Shown: positions 18,172-27,376 of the stretch, in pieces
Numbering within the stretch: the first letter of the stretch is position 1
How the letters are laid out: every line of letters begins with the position of its first letter
Assembly: GCF_900111405.1 (NCBI RefSeq)
Contig: NZ_FOHJ01000015.1
Location: forward strand, 1 to 64,000
Direction of reading: 5' to 3'
Origin: Salinibacillus kushneri
Lineage (GTDB): Bacteria > Bacillota > Bacilli > Bacillales > Alkalibacillaceae
DNA length: 64,000 bases
Translations under genes and position numbers: made by a program
The notes under the pieces: generated by a model
Seen by the model: only the letters and a program-made list of their open reading frames with translations
The model's database searches: none
Told to the model about the DNA's origin: nothing

Positions 18172-18567
18172 TTAATTAACAAGTCGTTGTGCTTCTTTTA
18201 ACTGGAAAGTACGCACCTTTCTTGGTAAGAAACGGCGAATTTCATCTTCGTTATACCCAACTTGAAGTCTCTTTTCATCAAGAATAATTGGACGACGAAG
18301 AAGTCCTGGATTTTTTTGTATTAAGTCAATTAAATCTTTTAGTGGAAGTTGATCTAAATCTGAATTTAATTCCTGAAATACCTTGGAACGTGTAGAAATG
18401 ATTTCATCAGTACCATTTTCAGTCATTCTCAATATCTCTTTAACTTCATCAGCCGTTAAAGAATCAGAGAAAATGTTACGTTCCTTAAATGGGATGTCAT
18501 GTTCCTCCAGCCATGTTCTTGCTTTCCGACAAGATGTACAGCTTGGTGATGTGAATAAGGTTACCAT
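18172..18567 (-). CDS. spx: Transcriptional regulator Spx
   Basis: A 131-residue ArsC-like regulator that binds the RNA polymerase alpha C-terminal domain and switches on thiol-stress genes. The redox switch CTSC is at residues 10-13, and [19 protein letters not shown] and [16 protein letters not shown] are nearly as in B. subtilis. The C-terminal end QRLVN fits a ClpXP-degraded tail. The ATG at 18567 is preferred because AAAGGAG lies in front; a GTG at 18576 would fall inside that box. Its degradation adaptor SpxH is encoded at 9927-10838. In B. subtilis spx follows yjbC in one operon; here 272 nt and a terminator lie between. Confidence 0.97.
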   Translation of the reverse strand: MVTLFTSPSCTSCRKARTWLEEHDIPFKERNIFSDSLTADEVKEILRMTENGTDEIISTRSKVFQELNSDLDQLPLKDLIDLIQKNPGLLRRPIILDEKRLQVGYNEDEIRRFLPRKVRTFQLKEAQRLVN

Positions 18568-18786
18568 ATGTTTCACTCCTTTAAAAGGATAACTTTTAGA
18601 AACAATATAAAATTTCTCAGATTATAATCAATATAATCTGGAACTTTACAAATTAAGTATACTACAAAATGAGAAATAAGGATAGGGTTTATTGGAATTG
18701 TTTAAATATTGTTCACGATTTCGTCACTGTCATAAAGTATTATTCCCTATTATTTGTTTAACTAAACCATTTTTTAGGGGATAATT

Positions 18787-18824
18787 AAAAAAATCCTTGT
18801 TATCAATCAGAACAAGGATTTTTT
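18787..18824. terminator. Terminator between yjbC and spx
   Basis: AAAAAAATCCTTGTT and AACAAGGATTTTTT flank a 9-nt loop, 16 nt after the yjbC stop codon (minus strand). A stem this clean suggests that most yjbC transcripts end before spx. Confidence 0.85.
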
Positions 18825-18839
18825 CAATAAGTAAAGGTT

Positions 18840-19418
18840 TTATTCATCCAGTTCATCAAAAATATTGTCGTTCCTGTCTTCATTGAATGTTAACACTTTA
18901 TCTACTGGCTCATAGGATTTGCCATATAGCTCTTTATCCTTATAGGTGTGAATATTTTTATACATTTTTTTCATTTTCTCAAAAATTTCTTCTTCCGTTT
19001 CATAATCAGGAGACCAATAAAGGATTTCCATTTCGTTTAATTCATTTGTAGCTAATGAACGTCTGGTATAGCCGATCGATCTTGCATGCTTAAATCCTTC
19101 TTTTTGATAAAAATGAAGACGTTTTTCGGTATCGGTATCTTCATAATCAATAGGCTCTACTTCCAGTATAATGGGTTTACCTTTAGCTTTTAGCTTATCC
19201 ATCAATTGATGTCCAATTCCCTGTCCTCTCGATTGGTTGGAAACATATACATAGTCAATAAAAATAAAAGTATCAAATTCAGCAAACATCATCACATGAT
19301 GTTTGGCTTCATCTTTGTGATAGACGTCTCCTTTTTCTTCAAGAAGCATTTCCATATGCTCCTTTGATTTCATTTCCTCTACCGGGAAATACTTACTAAG
19401 CTTTTCATACCAATTCAT
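18840..19418 (-). CDS. yjbC: GNAT-family acetyltransferase YjbC
   Basis: A 192-residue N-acetyltransferase-like protein. The acetyl-CoA loop is seen in VSNQSRGQGIGHQLMDKLKAKG (Q/RxxGxG/A motif) after the beta-strand FIFIDYVYV. The substrate is unknown. The start is set at the ATG at 19418 (MNWYEKLSKYFP), preceded by GAAGGAG; the length then equals B. subtilis YjbC. It lies upstream of spx on the same strand as in B. subtilis, where stress-responsive promoters read both genes. Confidence 0.88.
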   Translation of the reverse strand: MNWYEKLSKYFPVEEMKSKEHMEMLLEEKGDVYHKDEAKHHVMMFAEFDTFIFIDYVYVSNQSRGQGIGHQLMDKLKAKGKPIILEVEPIDYEDTDTEKRLHFYQKEGFKHARSIGYTRRSLATNELNEMEILYWSPDYETEEEIFEKMKKMYKNIHTYKDKELYGKSYEPVDKVLTFNEDRNDNIFDELDE

Positions 19419-19571
19419 AAATCTACTCCTTCTCCAATTGTCCTTTTTATTATAACGAATCCTTATGCAAAAGTGAAATTTTGTAGAAGGGTGATTTTTT
19501 ATTTTCAGACTTTTCAAACCGTCTATCCTGACATACAATAAATATAAGAGAATCTTGAAGGGTGAGATGGT

Positions 19572-19766
19572 ATGGGTTCCTTTCTTTTAGAATTATCTTT
19601 ATTAGGAATTTTAATCATTGGATTAACAGCCTTCTCGGCAGTCATTGTACAATTTTTGGGTGAAAAGATTTTTGGCAGAAAAACGAAAAGTCTATATTCT
19701 TCAAAGTCTCGGTCGATTCAATCTAATTGGAAACAAGTTGGAGGTAATCACAGGTATCGACAATGA
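19572..19766 (+). CDS. Small single-helix membrane protein, hypothetical
   Basis: A 64-residue protein with one long hydrophobic helix (about 4-30) followed by a basic, Ser-rich tail (GRKTKSLYSSKSRS). The ATG at 19572 has GAAGGGTGAG in front, and a terminator follows the stop, so it looks like a real monocistronic gene. No family recognised. Confidence 0.6.
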   Translation: MGSFLLELSLLGILIIGLTAFSAVIVQFLGEKIFGRKTKSLYSSKSRSIQSNWKQVGGNHRYRQ

Positions 19767-19778
19767 TAGCTACCACGC

Positions 19779-19813
19779 AAAAGAAACACTTCCTGTTTGG
19801 AAGTGTTTCTTTT
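19779..19813. terminator. Convergent terminator
   Basis: A 15-bp perfect stem (AAAAGAAACACTTCC and complement) around TGTTT lies between the small membrane gene (+) and the glycosidase-like gene (-), and serves either strand. Confidence 0.88.
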
Positions 19814-19815
19814 CG

Positions 19816-21165
19816 TTAATCTAGCGGTGTATAATCCACATTTTTTGTATATTTATTGGATGGGTTCCAAATGAGAAATTCATTGACTCCACCCTCATTT
19901 AGCGCTCGAATTTGCGCTTCAACTTCAGCTTTACCATATTCCGTAACCGGTTCACCTGAATATAACCATGGAGCTTCAAAATCCTGAATCCAAGGTCTTG
20001 AAACAGGAGCATTCTTAAGCTCTCCCAGACGCTCATTTTCAACCTTTACATATTCTTTAACCAATTTATACGGTTCTTTATCAGGGAATGGAATATCAAA
20101 GTAACTAGTCCAATGACTTGGATAAATCATGGAAGAAATCACATCTACATTACTCGAAATTTTAGAGAAATTTTGTCCAATTCCAGGTGCTTCTGGAATG
20201 GTTGCGGAATAACCGAAAATGTCAACCGATAAATCGACATTATAATAAGCCAATTCCTCTTTCGCGTGGGCAACAAAATCAGTAACTGCCTTTACCCTTT
20301 TCTGAACATTATTCATGTCAAGGTCCGCATAGTCTCCCTCACTGTACTGAAGGCTCTTATCACGTTTTTCAAAACCTTCCGGAAATCTTACATAGTCAAA
20401 TTGAATATCTTTAAAACCTGCTTCAGCGGCCAGCTTTGCAATTTCAATATTGTAATCCCATACTTCCTTCATAAACGGGTTAACAAAGGCCTCGTCACGA
20501 CCATTTTTCCAAATAGACCCGTTTTCTTTAAAGGATAAGTCCGGTCTCTTTTCCGCAAGCTCTGTATCTTTAAAGACAACAATACGGGCAATCGGATAAA
20601 TTCCATCTTTCTCCAACGTTTCAAGTTTTGCTCTTAAATCATCAATGTAGTTTTCTCCAATATCGGCATAAGGTGAATCATCGCCAGGGTCAAAGGTTAA
20701 GTTCCCATGATCTTCTTTAATGTCAACTACCATAGAATTAAGCTCTGTGTCTTTTACAAGCTTACGAAGCTCTTCAAAACGGCTTCCACCTGCTGATGGA
20801 CCTGTTACATAGATCCCCCGAACTGCTTCTGGATACTCAAATTGGAGCCCTGAATCATATAGGAAACGTGCAATTGGATTTTCAGGCAAATTCCGCTGCT
20901 CTAATTGTACCTGAAATGGACTGTGTGATTTCACAGTTAAAGATTTCGTTTCTTCTTCCCCGTTTACAATAAACTGTGGCAAAAAGGATAGAATTAATGC
21001 CATAAAAAGAGTAAAAACCATCTTTCCTGGTCGCATATGATGTTCGGTTCCGGCTCCAACTTCCTCACTGACATAAGCCAAATCCATGTCACTGACGTTC
21101 TTGTCATTGCATAATTTTAACTTATACAGTCGGTTGTTTGCCTTCACTCGTCTTGGTTTATTCAA
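19816..21165 (-). CDS. Membrane-anchored putative glycoside hydrolase (DUF4015 type)
   Basis: A 449-residue protein with a TIM-barrel 'putative glycoside hydrolase' domain. A 44-residue basic N-terminus precedes one hydrophobic segment (about 50-67, FTLFMALILSFLPQFIV), acting as signal anchor. The domain (about 110-430) contains RGIYVTGPSAGG, MVVDIKEDHGNLTFD, RIVVFKDTELA, AEAGFKDIQFDYVRFPEG and SSMIYPSHW, with acidic residues at strand ends typical of the family. The substrate is unknown, probably a cell-wall or exopolysaccharide. The start appears to be a TTG at 21165, ten nt after GGGAG. Another TTG at 21174 is too close to that box. Confidence 0.82.
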   Translation of the reverse strand: MNKPRRVKANNRLYKLKLCNDKNVSDMDLAYVSEEVGAGTEHHMRPGKMVFTLFMALILSFLPQFIVNGEEETKSLTVKSHSPFQVQLEQRNLPENPIARFLYDSGLQFEYPEAVRGIYVTGPSAGGSRFEELRKLVKDTELNSMVVDIKEDHGNLTFDPGDDSPYADIGENYIDDLRAKLETLEKDGIYPIARIVVFKDTELAEKRPDLSFKENGSIWKNGRDEAFVNPFMKEVWDYNIEIAKLAAEAGFKDIQFDYVRFPEGFEKRDKSLQYSEGDYADLDMNNVQKRVKAVTDFVAHAKEELAYYNVDLSVDIFGYSATIPEAPGIGQNFSKISSNVDVISSMIYPSHWTSYFDIPFPDKEPYKLVKEYVKVENERLGELKNAPVSRPWIQDFEAPWLYSGEPVTEYGKAEVEAQIRALNEGGVNEFLIWNPSNKYTKNVDYTPLD

Positions 21166-21303
21166 TTTGATCAAACTCCCATTTTGTATTGTATATCTCT
21201 ATTATATTAGAAGTTTGTATGATTTTGTTGACTTTCTTTAATTTTCTCTGAGAAAAATATTTTATTCGACTATTGACTGTAAAAAAGATTCCCTTCACAA
21301 AAA

Positions 21304-21336
21304 AATCCTTGCTACTTTTAAAAAGTAACAAGGATT
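21304..21336 (-). terminator. Terminator of the opp operon
   Basis: AATCCTTG.TACTTT pairs with AAAGTA.CAAGGATT (one mismatch), followed on the minus strand by a run of seven T. It lies 43 nt after the oppF stop. Confidence 0.85.
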
Positions 21337-21378
21337 CAGTTATTCCTAAACTGTGGTCATTTAAAAGAAAAAGCCATT

Positions 21379-22320
21379 TTATGATTTGCTTTCCAATTCT
21401 CTTTTATACTTTTGAAATTCTGTTGGAGTACATCTTACCCAGTGTCCTGGTTTTATTTCTCTAAATTCAGATTCCTCATCTTGATTATGAACAGAAGGGT
21501 CATACTCCACTCTTGTACGCCCTCGTTCATAATCAGGGTCTGGTAGAGGAATGGCTGATAATAATGATTTTGTATATGGATGAAGCGGGTTTTCGTATAA
21601 TTCATCACTATCTGCAAGTTCAACCATATTTCCAAAATACATAACGCCAATTCGGTCACTTATATATTTTACCATGGAGAGGTCATGTGCTATAAACAAA
21701 TACGTTAAATCGTGTTCTTGCTGCAGCTGTTTCATAAGGTTAACTACCTGAGCCTGAATCGATACATCAAGAGCGGAAATAGGTTCATCCGCAATAATAA
21801 ATTCGGGTTTTACAGCAAGAGCACGGGCAATTCCGATTCTTTGCCGTTGTCCCCCACTAAATTCATGAGGAAAACGACTAGCATGCTCTTTATTTAAGCC
21901 AACGGTTTCTAATAATTCCTCAACTCTTTCTTTACGTTCTTTATCATTTTTCGCAAGTCCATGCACATCAATACCCTCAGCAATAATGTCCTGCACATTC
22001 ATTCTGGAGTTTAAAGATGCATATGGATCCTGGAAAATCATCTGCATTTTACGATTAAATTTCTTTAGTTCTTGTGTTGATTTTTTCCCATGCACATCTT
22101 CACCATTAAATTTTACTTGGCCACCTGTTGCATCGTATAAACGGATTATCGTTCTTCCTGTTGTAGACTTTCCACAACCAGATTCTCCTACCAATCCAAA
22201 GGTTTCACCTTTATAAATATCAAATGAAATTCCATCAACAGCTTTTACAACACCTTTACGTCCCACGCGAAAATGCTGCTTTAAATCTTTTACTTCAAGT
22301 AATTTTTCATTTGATGCCAT
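21379..22320 (-). CDS. oppF: Oligopeptide ABC transporter, ATP-binding protein OppF
   Basis: A 313-residue ATPase of the oligopeptide importer. Walker A is GLVGESGCGKSTTGR near residue 45, the ABC signature FSGGQRQRIGIARAL near 155, and Walker B FIIADEPISALD near 172. The C-terminal extension with HPYTKSLLSAIP and a cysteine (HWVRCTP) is characteristic of OppD/DppD-type ATPases. Its ATG overlaps the oppD stop by one base (TAATG), so translation is coupled. It is the last gene of oppABCDF. Confidence 0.93.
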   Translation of the reverse strand: MASNEKLLEVKDLKQHFRVGRKGVVKAVDGISFDIYKGETFGLVGESGCGKSTTGRTIIRLYDATGGQVKFNGEDVHGKKSTQELKKFNRKMQMIFQDPYASLNSRMNVQDIIAEGIDVHGLAKNDKERKERVEELLETVGLNKEHASRFPHEFSGGQRQRIGIARALAVKPEFIIADEPISALDVSIQAQVVNLMKQLQQEHDLTYLFIAHDLSMVKYISDRIGVMYFGNMVELADSDELYENPLHPYTKSLLSAIPLPDPDYERGRTRVEYDPSVHNQDEESEFREIKPGHWVRCTPTEFQKYKRELESKS

Positions 22321-23387
22321 TATTTTTCACCATCCTTCGCCACACCTGGTGCTGTACCAGTATTTGCAATTCCCTGCATCCGCCGTTTCACCGATTCAGG
22401 TGGTTCAATTTTTGGTGCATCTTCATGAAGTAACCAAGTCGCAGCGTAATGGGTATCTGACACCTTAAACAATGGCGGCTCCAACTCTTCATCAATTTTT
22501 AATGCATATTCATTACGGGGAGCAAAGGCATCGCCTTTAGGTGGATCTGTCATGTCAGGTGGTGAACCCGGTATTGCAATCAAATCATACCCATCATTAT
22601 CTAATGTAGGCATAGATCCTAATAGTCCCCATGTGTAAGGATGTTTTGGATTATAGAAAATCTCATCAGCTGTACCAATTTCTACAATTTTTCCAGCATA
22701 CATAACGGCCACACGATCAGCAACATTAGCCACAACACCTAAATCATGGGTGATGAATATAATGGAACTTTCTGTTTTTCGTTGAATATCCTTCATAAGC
22801 TCCAGGATTTGAGCTTGTATAGTAACATCAAGTGCTGTTGTAGGTTCATCAGCAATGAGTAATTTTGGATCACATGCTAAAGCAATCGCAATAACGACAC
22901 GCTGACGCATACCTCCAGAGAATTGGTGAGGATACTGAGTTATTCTCGTACTGGCATCTGGAATCCCAACTAATTCCAATAACTCTATCGCTCTTTCCTT
23001 CGCTTTAGCCCGGCTCATTTTCTGGTGCTTAATAAGGGGCTCCATAATTTGCGTTCCAACCTTCATCGTCGGATTTAATGAAGTCATCGGATCTTGGAAA
23101 ATCATGGATATATCTTGACCACGAAGCTTTTGCATCTCTTTTTCTGATTTTTGAACGATATCTTCTCCTTCAAGAAGAATTTGTCCGTCTTTAATAAATC
23201 CCTGTGGTTTAGGCAGAAGCTGCATGAGTGCTTTCGTAGTAACCGATTTACCTGAACCGGATTCGCCAACAATAGCAAGGGTTTCTCCTTTATTTACATC
23301 AAAACTAACCCCGCGAACAGCTTGTACTTCACCACTGAAGGTATTAAAGGAAACTTTTAAGTCTTTCACATCAAGTAACTTATCCAT
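22320..23387 (-). CDS. oppD: Oligopeptide ABC transporter, ATP-binding protein OppD
   Basis: A 355-residue ATPase partner of OppF. Walker A AIVGESGSGKSVTTKAL is near residue 38, signature FSGGMRQRVVIAIAL near 153, Walker B LLIADEPTTALD near 171. The OppD-specific tail has GLLGSMPTLD and IPGSPPDMTDPPKGDAFAPRN, though the usual cysteine cluster for an iron-sulphur site is not evident in this stretch. It is translated between oppC and oppF. Confidence 0.93.
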   Translation of the reverse strand: MDKLLDVKDLKVSFNTFSGEVQAVRGVSFDVNKGETLAIVGESGSGKSVTTKALMQLLPKPQGFIKDGQILLEGEDIVQKSEKEMQKLRGQDISMIFQDPMTSLNPTMKVGTQIMEPLIKHQKMSRAKAKERAIELLELVGIPDASTRITQYPHQFSGGMRQRVVIAIALACDPKLLIADEPTTALDVTIQAQILELMKDIQRKTESSIIFITHDLGVVANVADRVAVMYAGKIVEIGTADEIFYNPKHPYTWGLLGSMPTLDNDGYDLIAIPGSPPDMTDPPKGDAFAPRNEYALKIDEELEPPLFKVSDTHYAATWLLHEDAPKIEPPESVKRRMQGIANTGTAPGVAKDGEK

Positions 23388-23405
23388 AATTAAACACCTA
23401 CCTTT

Positions 23406-24575
23406 CTATTTATGCATTTTAGGATCGAATGCGTCTCTAAATCCGTCACCTAAGATATTAAAGGCAATCATAATAACAGAAATGAGTATCGCTGGGAATA
23501 TTAATAAATAAGGATATAATCTTAAGGATTCAAACCCTGTATTAATTAATGTACCTAATGAAGCCTCTGGCGGAACTAAACCAAGTCCTATAAAGCTTAA
23601 AAAGGCTTCAAAGAAAATAGCATTCGGAATCGTAAACATCGTATTAATAATAATAATCCCGCTTATATTCGGCATTAAGTGTTTCATAATAATTCTTCTG
23701 TCAGGTGTACCGAGTGTTCGGGCAGCTAATACAAATTCCTGGTTTTTCAGCTTCAGCACCTCACCCCGGACAATACGGGCCATACCTGTCCAACCAGTAA
23801 TGGTCAGGGCGATGGTAATCGATATTATACCCGGCTGCAATACAACGGTCATTAATAGAATGACAACGAGGTTTGGAATACCTGCTAATATTTCAATAAT
23901 CCGTTGCATGACATCGTCGATACGACCGCCAAAGTACCCTGAAATACCGCCATAGCCTACACCAATAAGCAGGTCAAGTCCCGCAGCTAAAAAGGCGATA
24001 ATTAATGAAACACGAGTACCCTTCCAAATTCGAGTCCATTGGTCACGGCCTAATTCATCCGTACCTAACCAAAAATAGGTATCCTCCATTTCTTTCGCTT
24101 CATAAGGGTGATAGATGGCTTTTACCTCTGCGGAGTTATTGGTTCCATCCCCTTCGCTTATCACTTCAATATCAATAAATTCTTCATCATTGTTAAAGCG
24201 TTGAATCGCTTTGTTTGTAGCACCTTCCACATCGTTACCTTCAAATGACCTTTCAAAAGTTCCATCAAGACCTAACCAGCTTATGTTTTCGAGTCCTGGT
24301 GCTCGCGCTGGCATTTTTGAACGTATTAAGTCCTGATCATTATAGCCATATTGGTTCATACCTGGACCAAATATACTCATAATGATAATCACAATTAAAA
24401 GAATAAGAGAAAGCATTGCAGGAATGTTTTTAAATAATGTTCTTCTTGCATCCTGCCAGAAAGTTCGACTTTCCCGTGCGATTTTTTCACTGGTATCCTC
24501 ATTCTTTTCTAAGGGTTCAAATAATTCCTTGGGTAAATTATTTTCATTATATTGATTGTTTTGGTCTTGTGCCAT
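23406..24575 (-). CDS. oppC: Oligopeptide ABC transporter, permease OppC with a large extracytoplasmic insert
   Basis: A 389-residue permease of the peptide importer. The first helix is near residues 52-72. Between it and the rest of the permease lies an unusually long acidic, probably external, segment (about 73-165) before FWLGTDELGRDQWTR. The inner-membrane-protein loop TLGTPDRRIIMKHLMPN (EAA-like) is near 295. Classical OppC proteins are about 300 residues, so this one has roughly 80-90 extra residues, almost all in that insert. Its ATG shares a base with the oppB stop. Confidence 0.93.
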   Translation of the reverse strand: MAQDQNNQYNENNLPKELFEPLEKNEDTSEKIARESRTFWQDARRTLFKNIPAMLSLILLIVIIIMSIFGPGMNQYGYNDQDLIRSKMPARAPGLENISWLGLDGTFERSFEGNDVEGATNKAIQRFNNDEEFIDIEVISEGDGTNNSAEVKAIYHPYEAKEMEDTYFWLGTDELGRDQWTRIWKGTRVSLIIAFLAAGLDLLIGVGYGGISGYFGGRIDDVMQRIIEILAGIPNLVVILLMTVVLQPGIISITIALTITGWTGMARIVRGEVLKLKNQEFVLAARTLGTPDRRIIMKHLMPNISGIIIINTMFTIPNAIFFEAFLSFIGLGLVPPEASLGTLINTGFESLRLYPYLLIFPAILISVIMIAFNILGDGFRDAFDPKMHK

Positions 24576-25507
24576 TATTTCTCCCCTCCTGACAGTCGAA
24601 TTCTTGGGTCGATAATTCCATATAGGAGGTCAATAATTAAGATAATCACAACAAATAATACAGAATAAAATAATGTTGTTCCCATAATTGTCGGATAATC
24701 ATTTACCATAACTGAGTTTACAAATTGTTCACCAATACCTGGAATAGCGAAGATTTGTTCAATAACTAATGTTCCAGTGATTAAACTAACAGCCATTGGT
24801 CCAATAACTGTAATTAATGGAATTAAAGCATTTCGTAAACCATGTTTAAATACAATGCCTGCTTGTGTAACTCCTTTTGCTCTAGCTGTCGTTATATAAT
24901 CTGACCCCAGTACTTCAAGCATCTCGGTACGTGTAAAACGGGCAGAAATGGCCATTGGAAAGATCATTAGTGCTATAACTGGAAGGACATGATATTCTAA
25001 TCCACCCTTCCATAAAGCTACTGGGAACCAGCCTAACTGAACTGCAAATACATATTGCAATAAACCGGCAAAAACGAAGGAAGGAATAGATGTTCCTAGC
25101 ACGGCGATAATGGTTGAAGTGAAGTCAAGAACTCCATTATGGAAAATAGCGGCAATTAACCCTAGTAATACTCCTAAAATCACTCCTACTATTAATGACT
25201 CAGCCCCTAATATAGCAGATGGCCCAACACGGTTGGCCAAAATATCTGTTACGGGTGTGGAGTCAAAATGGAAGGAAAGTCCCAAATCCCCTTGTACAAG
25301 TCCGGCTAAGTAATTCACATACTGTATAGGGACCGGATCATTCAGACCATATTTTTCTAAGACAATTTCCTGCTGTTCTTCTGATAATTTATTTTCAGCA
25401 CTAAGCGGACTGCCTGGCAAAATCTTCATCAGAAAGAACGTAATGGATGCAATGATAAATAAAGTTATAACCATGTAAACAACCCGCTTAAGTATAAACC
25501 GTCCCAT
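24575..25507 (-). CDS. oppB: Oligopeptide ABC transporter, permease OppB
   Basis: A 310-residue permease with six helices. It begins MGRFILKRVVYMVITLFII, has the DPVPIQYVNYLAGLVQGDLG segment after helix one, and the EAA-like loop ITTARAKGVTQAGIVFKHGLRNAL near 190-213. The start is placed at the ATG at 25507, behind AGGAGGTG; the frame is open 45 codons upstream but that region holds a hairpin, not coding-like sequence. Confidence 0.93.
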   Translation of the reverse strand: MGRFILKRVVYMVITLFIIASITFFLMKILPGSPLSAENKLSEEQQEIVLEKYGLNDPVPIQYVNYLAGLVQGDLGLSFHFDSTPVTDILANRVGPSAILGAESLIVGVILGVLLGLIAAIFHNGVLDFTSTIIAVLGTSIPSFVFAGLLQYVFAVQLGWFPVALWKGGLEYHVLPVIALMIFPMAISARFTRTEMLEVLGSDYITTARAKGVTQAGIVFKHGLRNALIPLITVIGPMAVSLITGTLVIEQIFAIPGIGEQFVNSVMVNDYPTIMGTTLFYSVLFVVIILIIDLLYGIIDPRIRLSGGEK

Positions 25508-25588
25508 TTGCAACACCTCCTGATATAATGTCGATTCTTTTCGAAAATTGACTGAAAGTTCATTATTAACAAAAAATTCTCCAATAAT

Positions 25589-25635
25589 GGAAAAGAGAGT
25601 ATATGCCAACTTAATGGTCCATATACTCTCTTCCC
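25589..25635 (-). other. Intergenic hairpin between oppA and oppB
   Basis: AAGAGAGTATATG pairs with CATATACTCTCTT around a 14-nt loop. On the minus strand it follows oppA by about 45 nt and lacks a long T-run, so it looks like a partial terminator or a 3'-end stabiliser. In opp operons such hairpins let oppA mRNA accumulate above the distal genes. Confidence 0.7.
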
Positions 25636-25678
25636 ATATCATAAGCCAGCCTATTCGATTAAGATTAAAGGATTAATC

Positions 25679-27376
25679 TTATTCAGTAGCTACAGCTTCA
25701 GCCCATTTGTACTCATAAGTAGGTCCAAAGGAATTAACATAAATGTCTTTCAATTTAGGGCTAACCAGTTGAGCTCTTGCACGCTGATAAATTGGTGCAA
25801 TCGCTGCATCTTCAAATAAAATTTGTTCAGCTTTTAAGAAAGCATCCATACGCTCTACTGGCTGTTGTGCTAATTCAGTTCCAGTTGACTGTACAAGATT
25901 ATCATATTCTTCATTGGAGTAACCCATCTTGTTATTTCCACCGTCAGTTAACCAAAGACTTAACCATGTATAAGGATCCATGTAGTCTGGTCCCCAACCA
26001 GCATTTTGGATATCATAGTCCATATTTGTATCAAGATCTAGACGTTGTTCGAATGGAACTTGTTTTAGAGTAAGGTCTAAACCTGGCAAGTTTTCCTCAA
26101 GTTGGGAAACAATATATTCATCCATTTTCTTAGCAGTTTCAGTATCTCCACCCAGGTATTCAAGTTCAATACTATCTGTACCTAGTTCTTCTAACCCTTT
26201 ATCCCAGTATTCCTTAGCCTGTTCAGTGTCGTATTGTACAAGATCTCCATTGATGCTGCGGAAGTCTTCTCCTGTTTCAGGATGTTGATAGAAGTCTTTT
26301 GGTACTAAACCATTTGCTACGATTGAACCATTATTAAGGATTGTATCTACAATTCCTTGCTTATTGAATGCTCTTGAGATTGCACGACGAATATTTGGGT
26401 TTGCAAGTGCTTCATTTCGAGTTTGGTTCATCTTCAAGTAGAAAACAGTCATTTCTGGTGTTACTCTATAATCTTCATGAGTAGAATATTGGTCAACTAA
26501 ATCCGCGGTAAGACTTGCACGATCAATTGTACCAGCTTCATATAAGTCTACTCCTACCTGAGGGTCTTTTACAACCTCATAAGTCATTTTTTCAAGTTTA
26601 ACAGTTTCAGCATCCCAGTAATCCGGGTTCTTATTTAATTCCCAGGAACTAGCAGTGCTTTCCCAATTATCTAAAGTAAATGGACCGTTAAATAGTAATG
26701 TATCAGTGCTAGTTGCGTATTCGTCACCTTGTTCTTTAACAAAGTCTTCATTTAATGGTAAGAATGTACCGAAAGTTGCTAATGATTCAAAATAAGGGGT
26801 TGGATTTTCAAGTTCCACAACAAGTGTATAGTCCCCATCAGCAGTTACACCTAAATCTTCAACTGGTGCGTCACCTGAGTTAACTGCTGTCGCATTTTTA
26901 ATTACGTCACCCATCATATATGGTCCATATTCAGATCCAGTGTCAGGATTGACTGCACGTTGCCATGCATATACGAAGTCATGAGCAGTAACTGGGTCAC
27001 CGTTTGACCATTTAGCATCTTCTCGTAATGTGAAGGTCCAGGTTAAGCCATCTTCACTAACCTCGTGATCAGTCGCAATACCTTCTACAATTTCTCCGTC
27101 TTTCAAACGATATAAACCTTCCATAGTTGCACCTAAGAATTGGAATCCAAATTCATCAGTAGCCATAGAAGAGTCCATGGATGGAATTGTGTCACGATTA
27201 ATTAGGTTAAATACTTGTTCAACATCTTGTGACTCGGAAGAACCTTCTTCTGAGTTTTGGCTATCGTCACCAGTGTCTTCTGAAGTGTCACCTTCATCTC
27301 CACCAGAACAAGCAGCCAAGAATAGACTTAGTACCAGACCAAGTACTAAGAGTAGTGACCATTTTGACTTTTTCAT
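25679..27376 (-). CDS. oppA: Oligopeptide-binding lipoprotein OppA
   Basis: A 565-residue substrate-binding lipoprotein. The signal peptide ends in the lipobox LFLAACSGG (Cys about residue 23), then an acidic Ser/Asp/Glu linker (about 25-52). The family core is seen in LTWTFTLREDAKWSNGDPVTAHDFVYAWQR-type sequence around residue 115 (SBP_bac_5 signature) and in NPNIRRAISRAFNKQ near 325. It binds extracellular peptides for the OppBCDF importer, and in Bacillus imports signalling peptides that feed competence and sporulation control. The whole protein is markedly acidic, consistent with life in salt (inference). Confidence 0.94.
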   Translation of the reverse strand: MKKSKWSLLLVLGLVLSLFLAACSGGDEGDTSEDTGDDSQNSEEGSSESQDVEQVFNLINRDTIPSMDSSMATDEFGFQFLGATMEGLYRLKDGEIVEGIATDHEVSEDGLTWTFTLREDAKWSNGDPVTAHDFVYAWQRAVNPDTGSEYGPYMMGDVIKNATAVNSGDAPVEDLGVTADGDYTLVVELENPTPYFESLATFGTFLPLNEDFVKEQGDEYATSTDTLLFNGPFTLDNWESTASSWELNKNPDYWDAETVKLEKMTYEVVKDPQVGVDLYEAGTIDRASLTADLVDQYSTHEDYRVTPEMTVFYLKMNQTRNEALANPNIRRAISRAFNKQGIVDTILNNGSIVANGLVPKDFYQHPETGEDFRSINGDLVQYDTEQAKEYWDKGLEELGTDSIELEYLGGDTETAKKMDEYIVSQLEENLPGLDLTLKQVPFEQRLDLDTNMDYDIQNAGWGPDYMDPYTWLSLWLTDGGNNKMGYSNEEYDNLVQSTGTELAQQPVERMDAFLKAEQILFEDAAIAPIYQRARAQLVSPKLKDIYVNSFGPTYEYKWAEAVATE

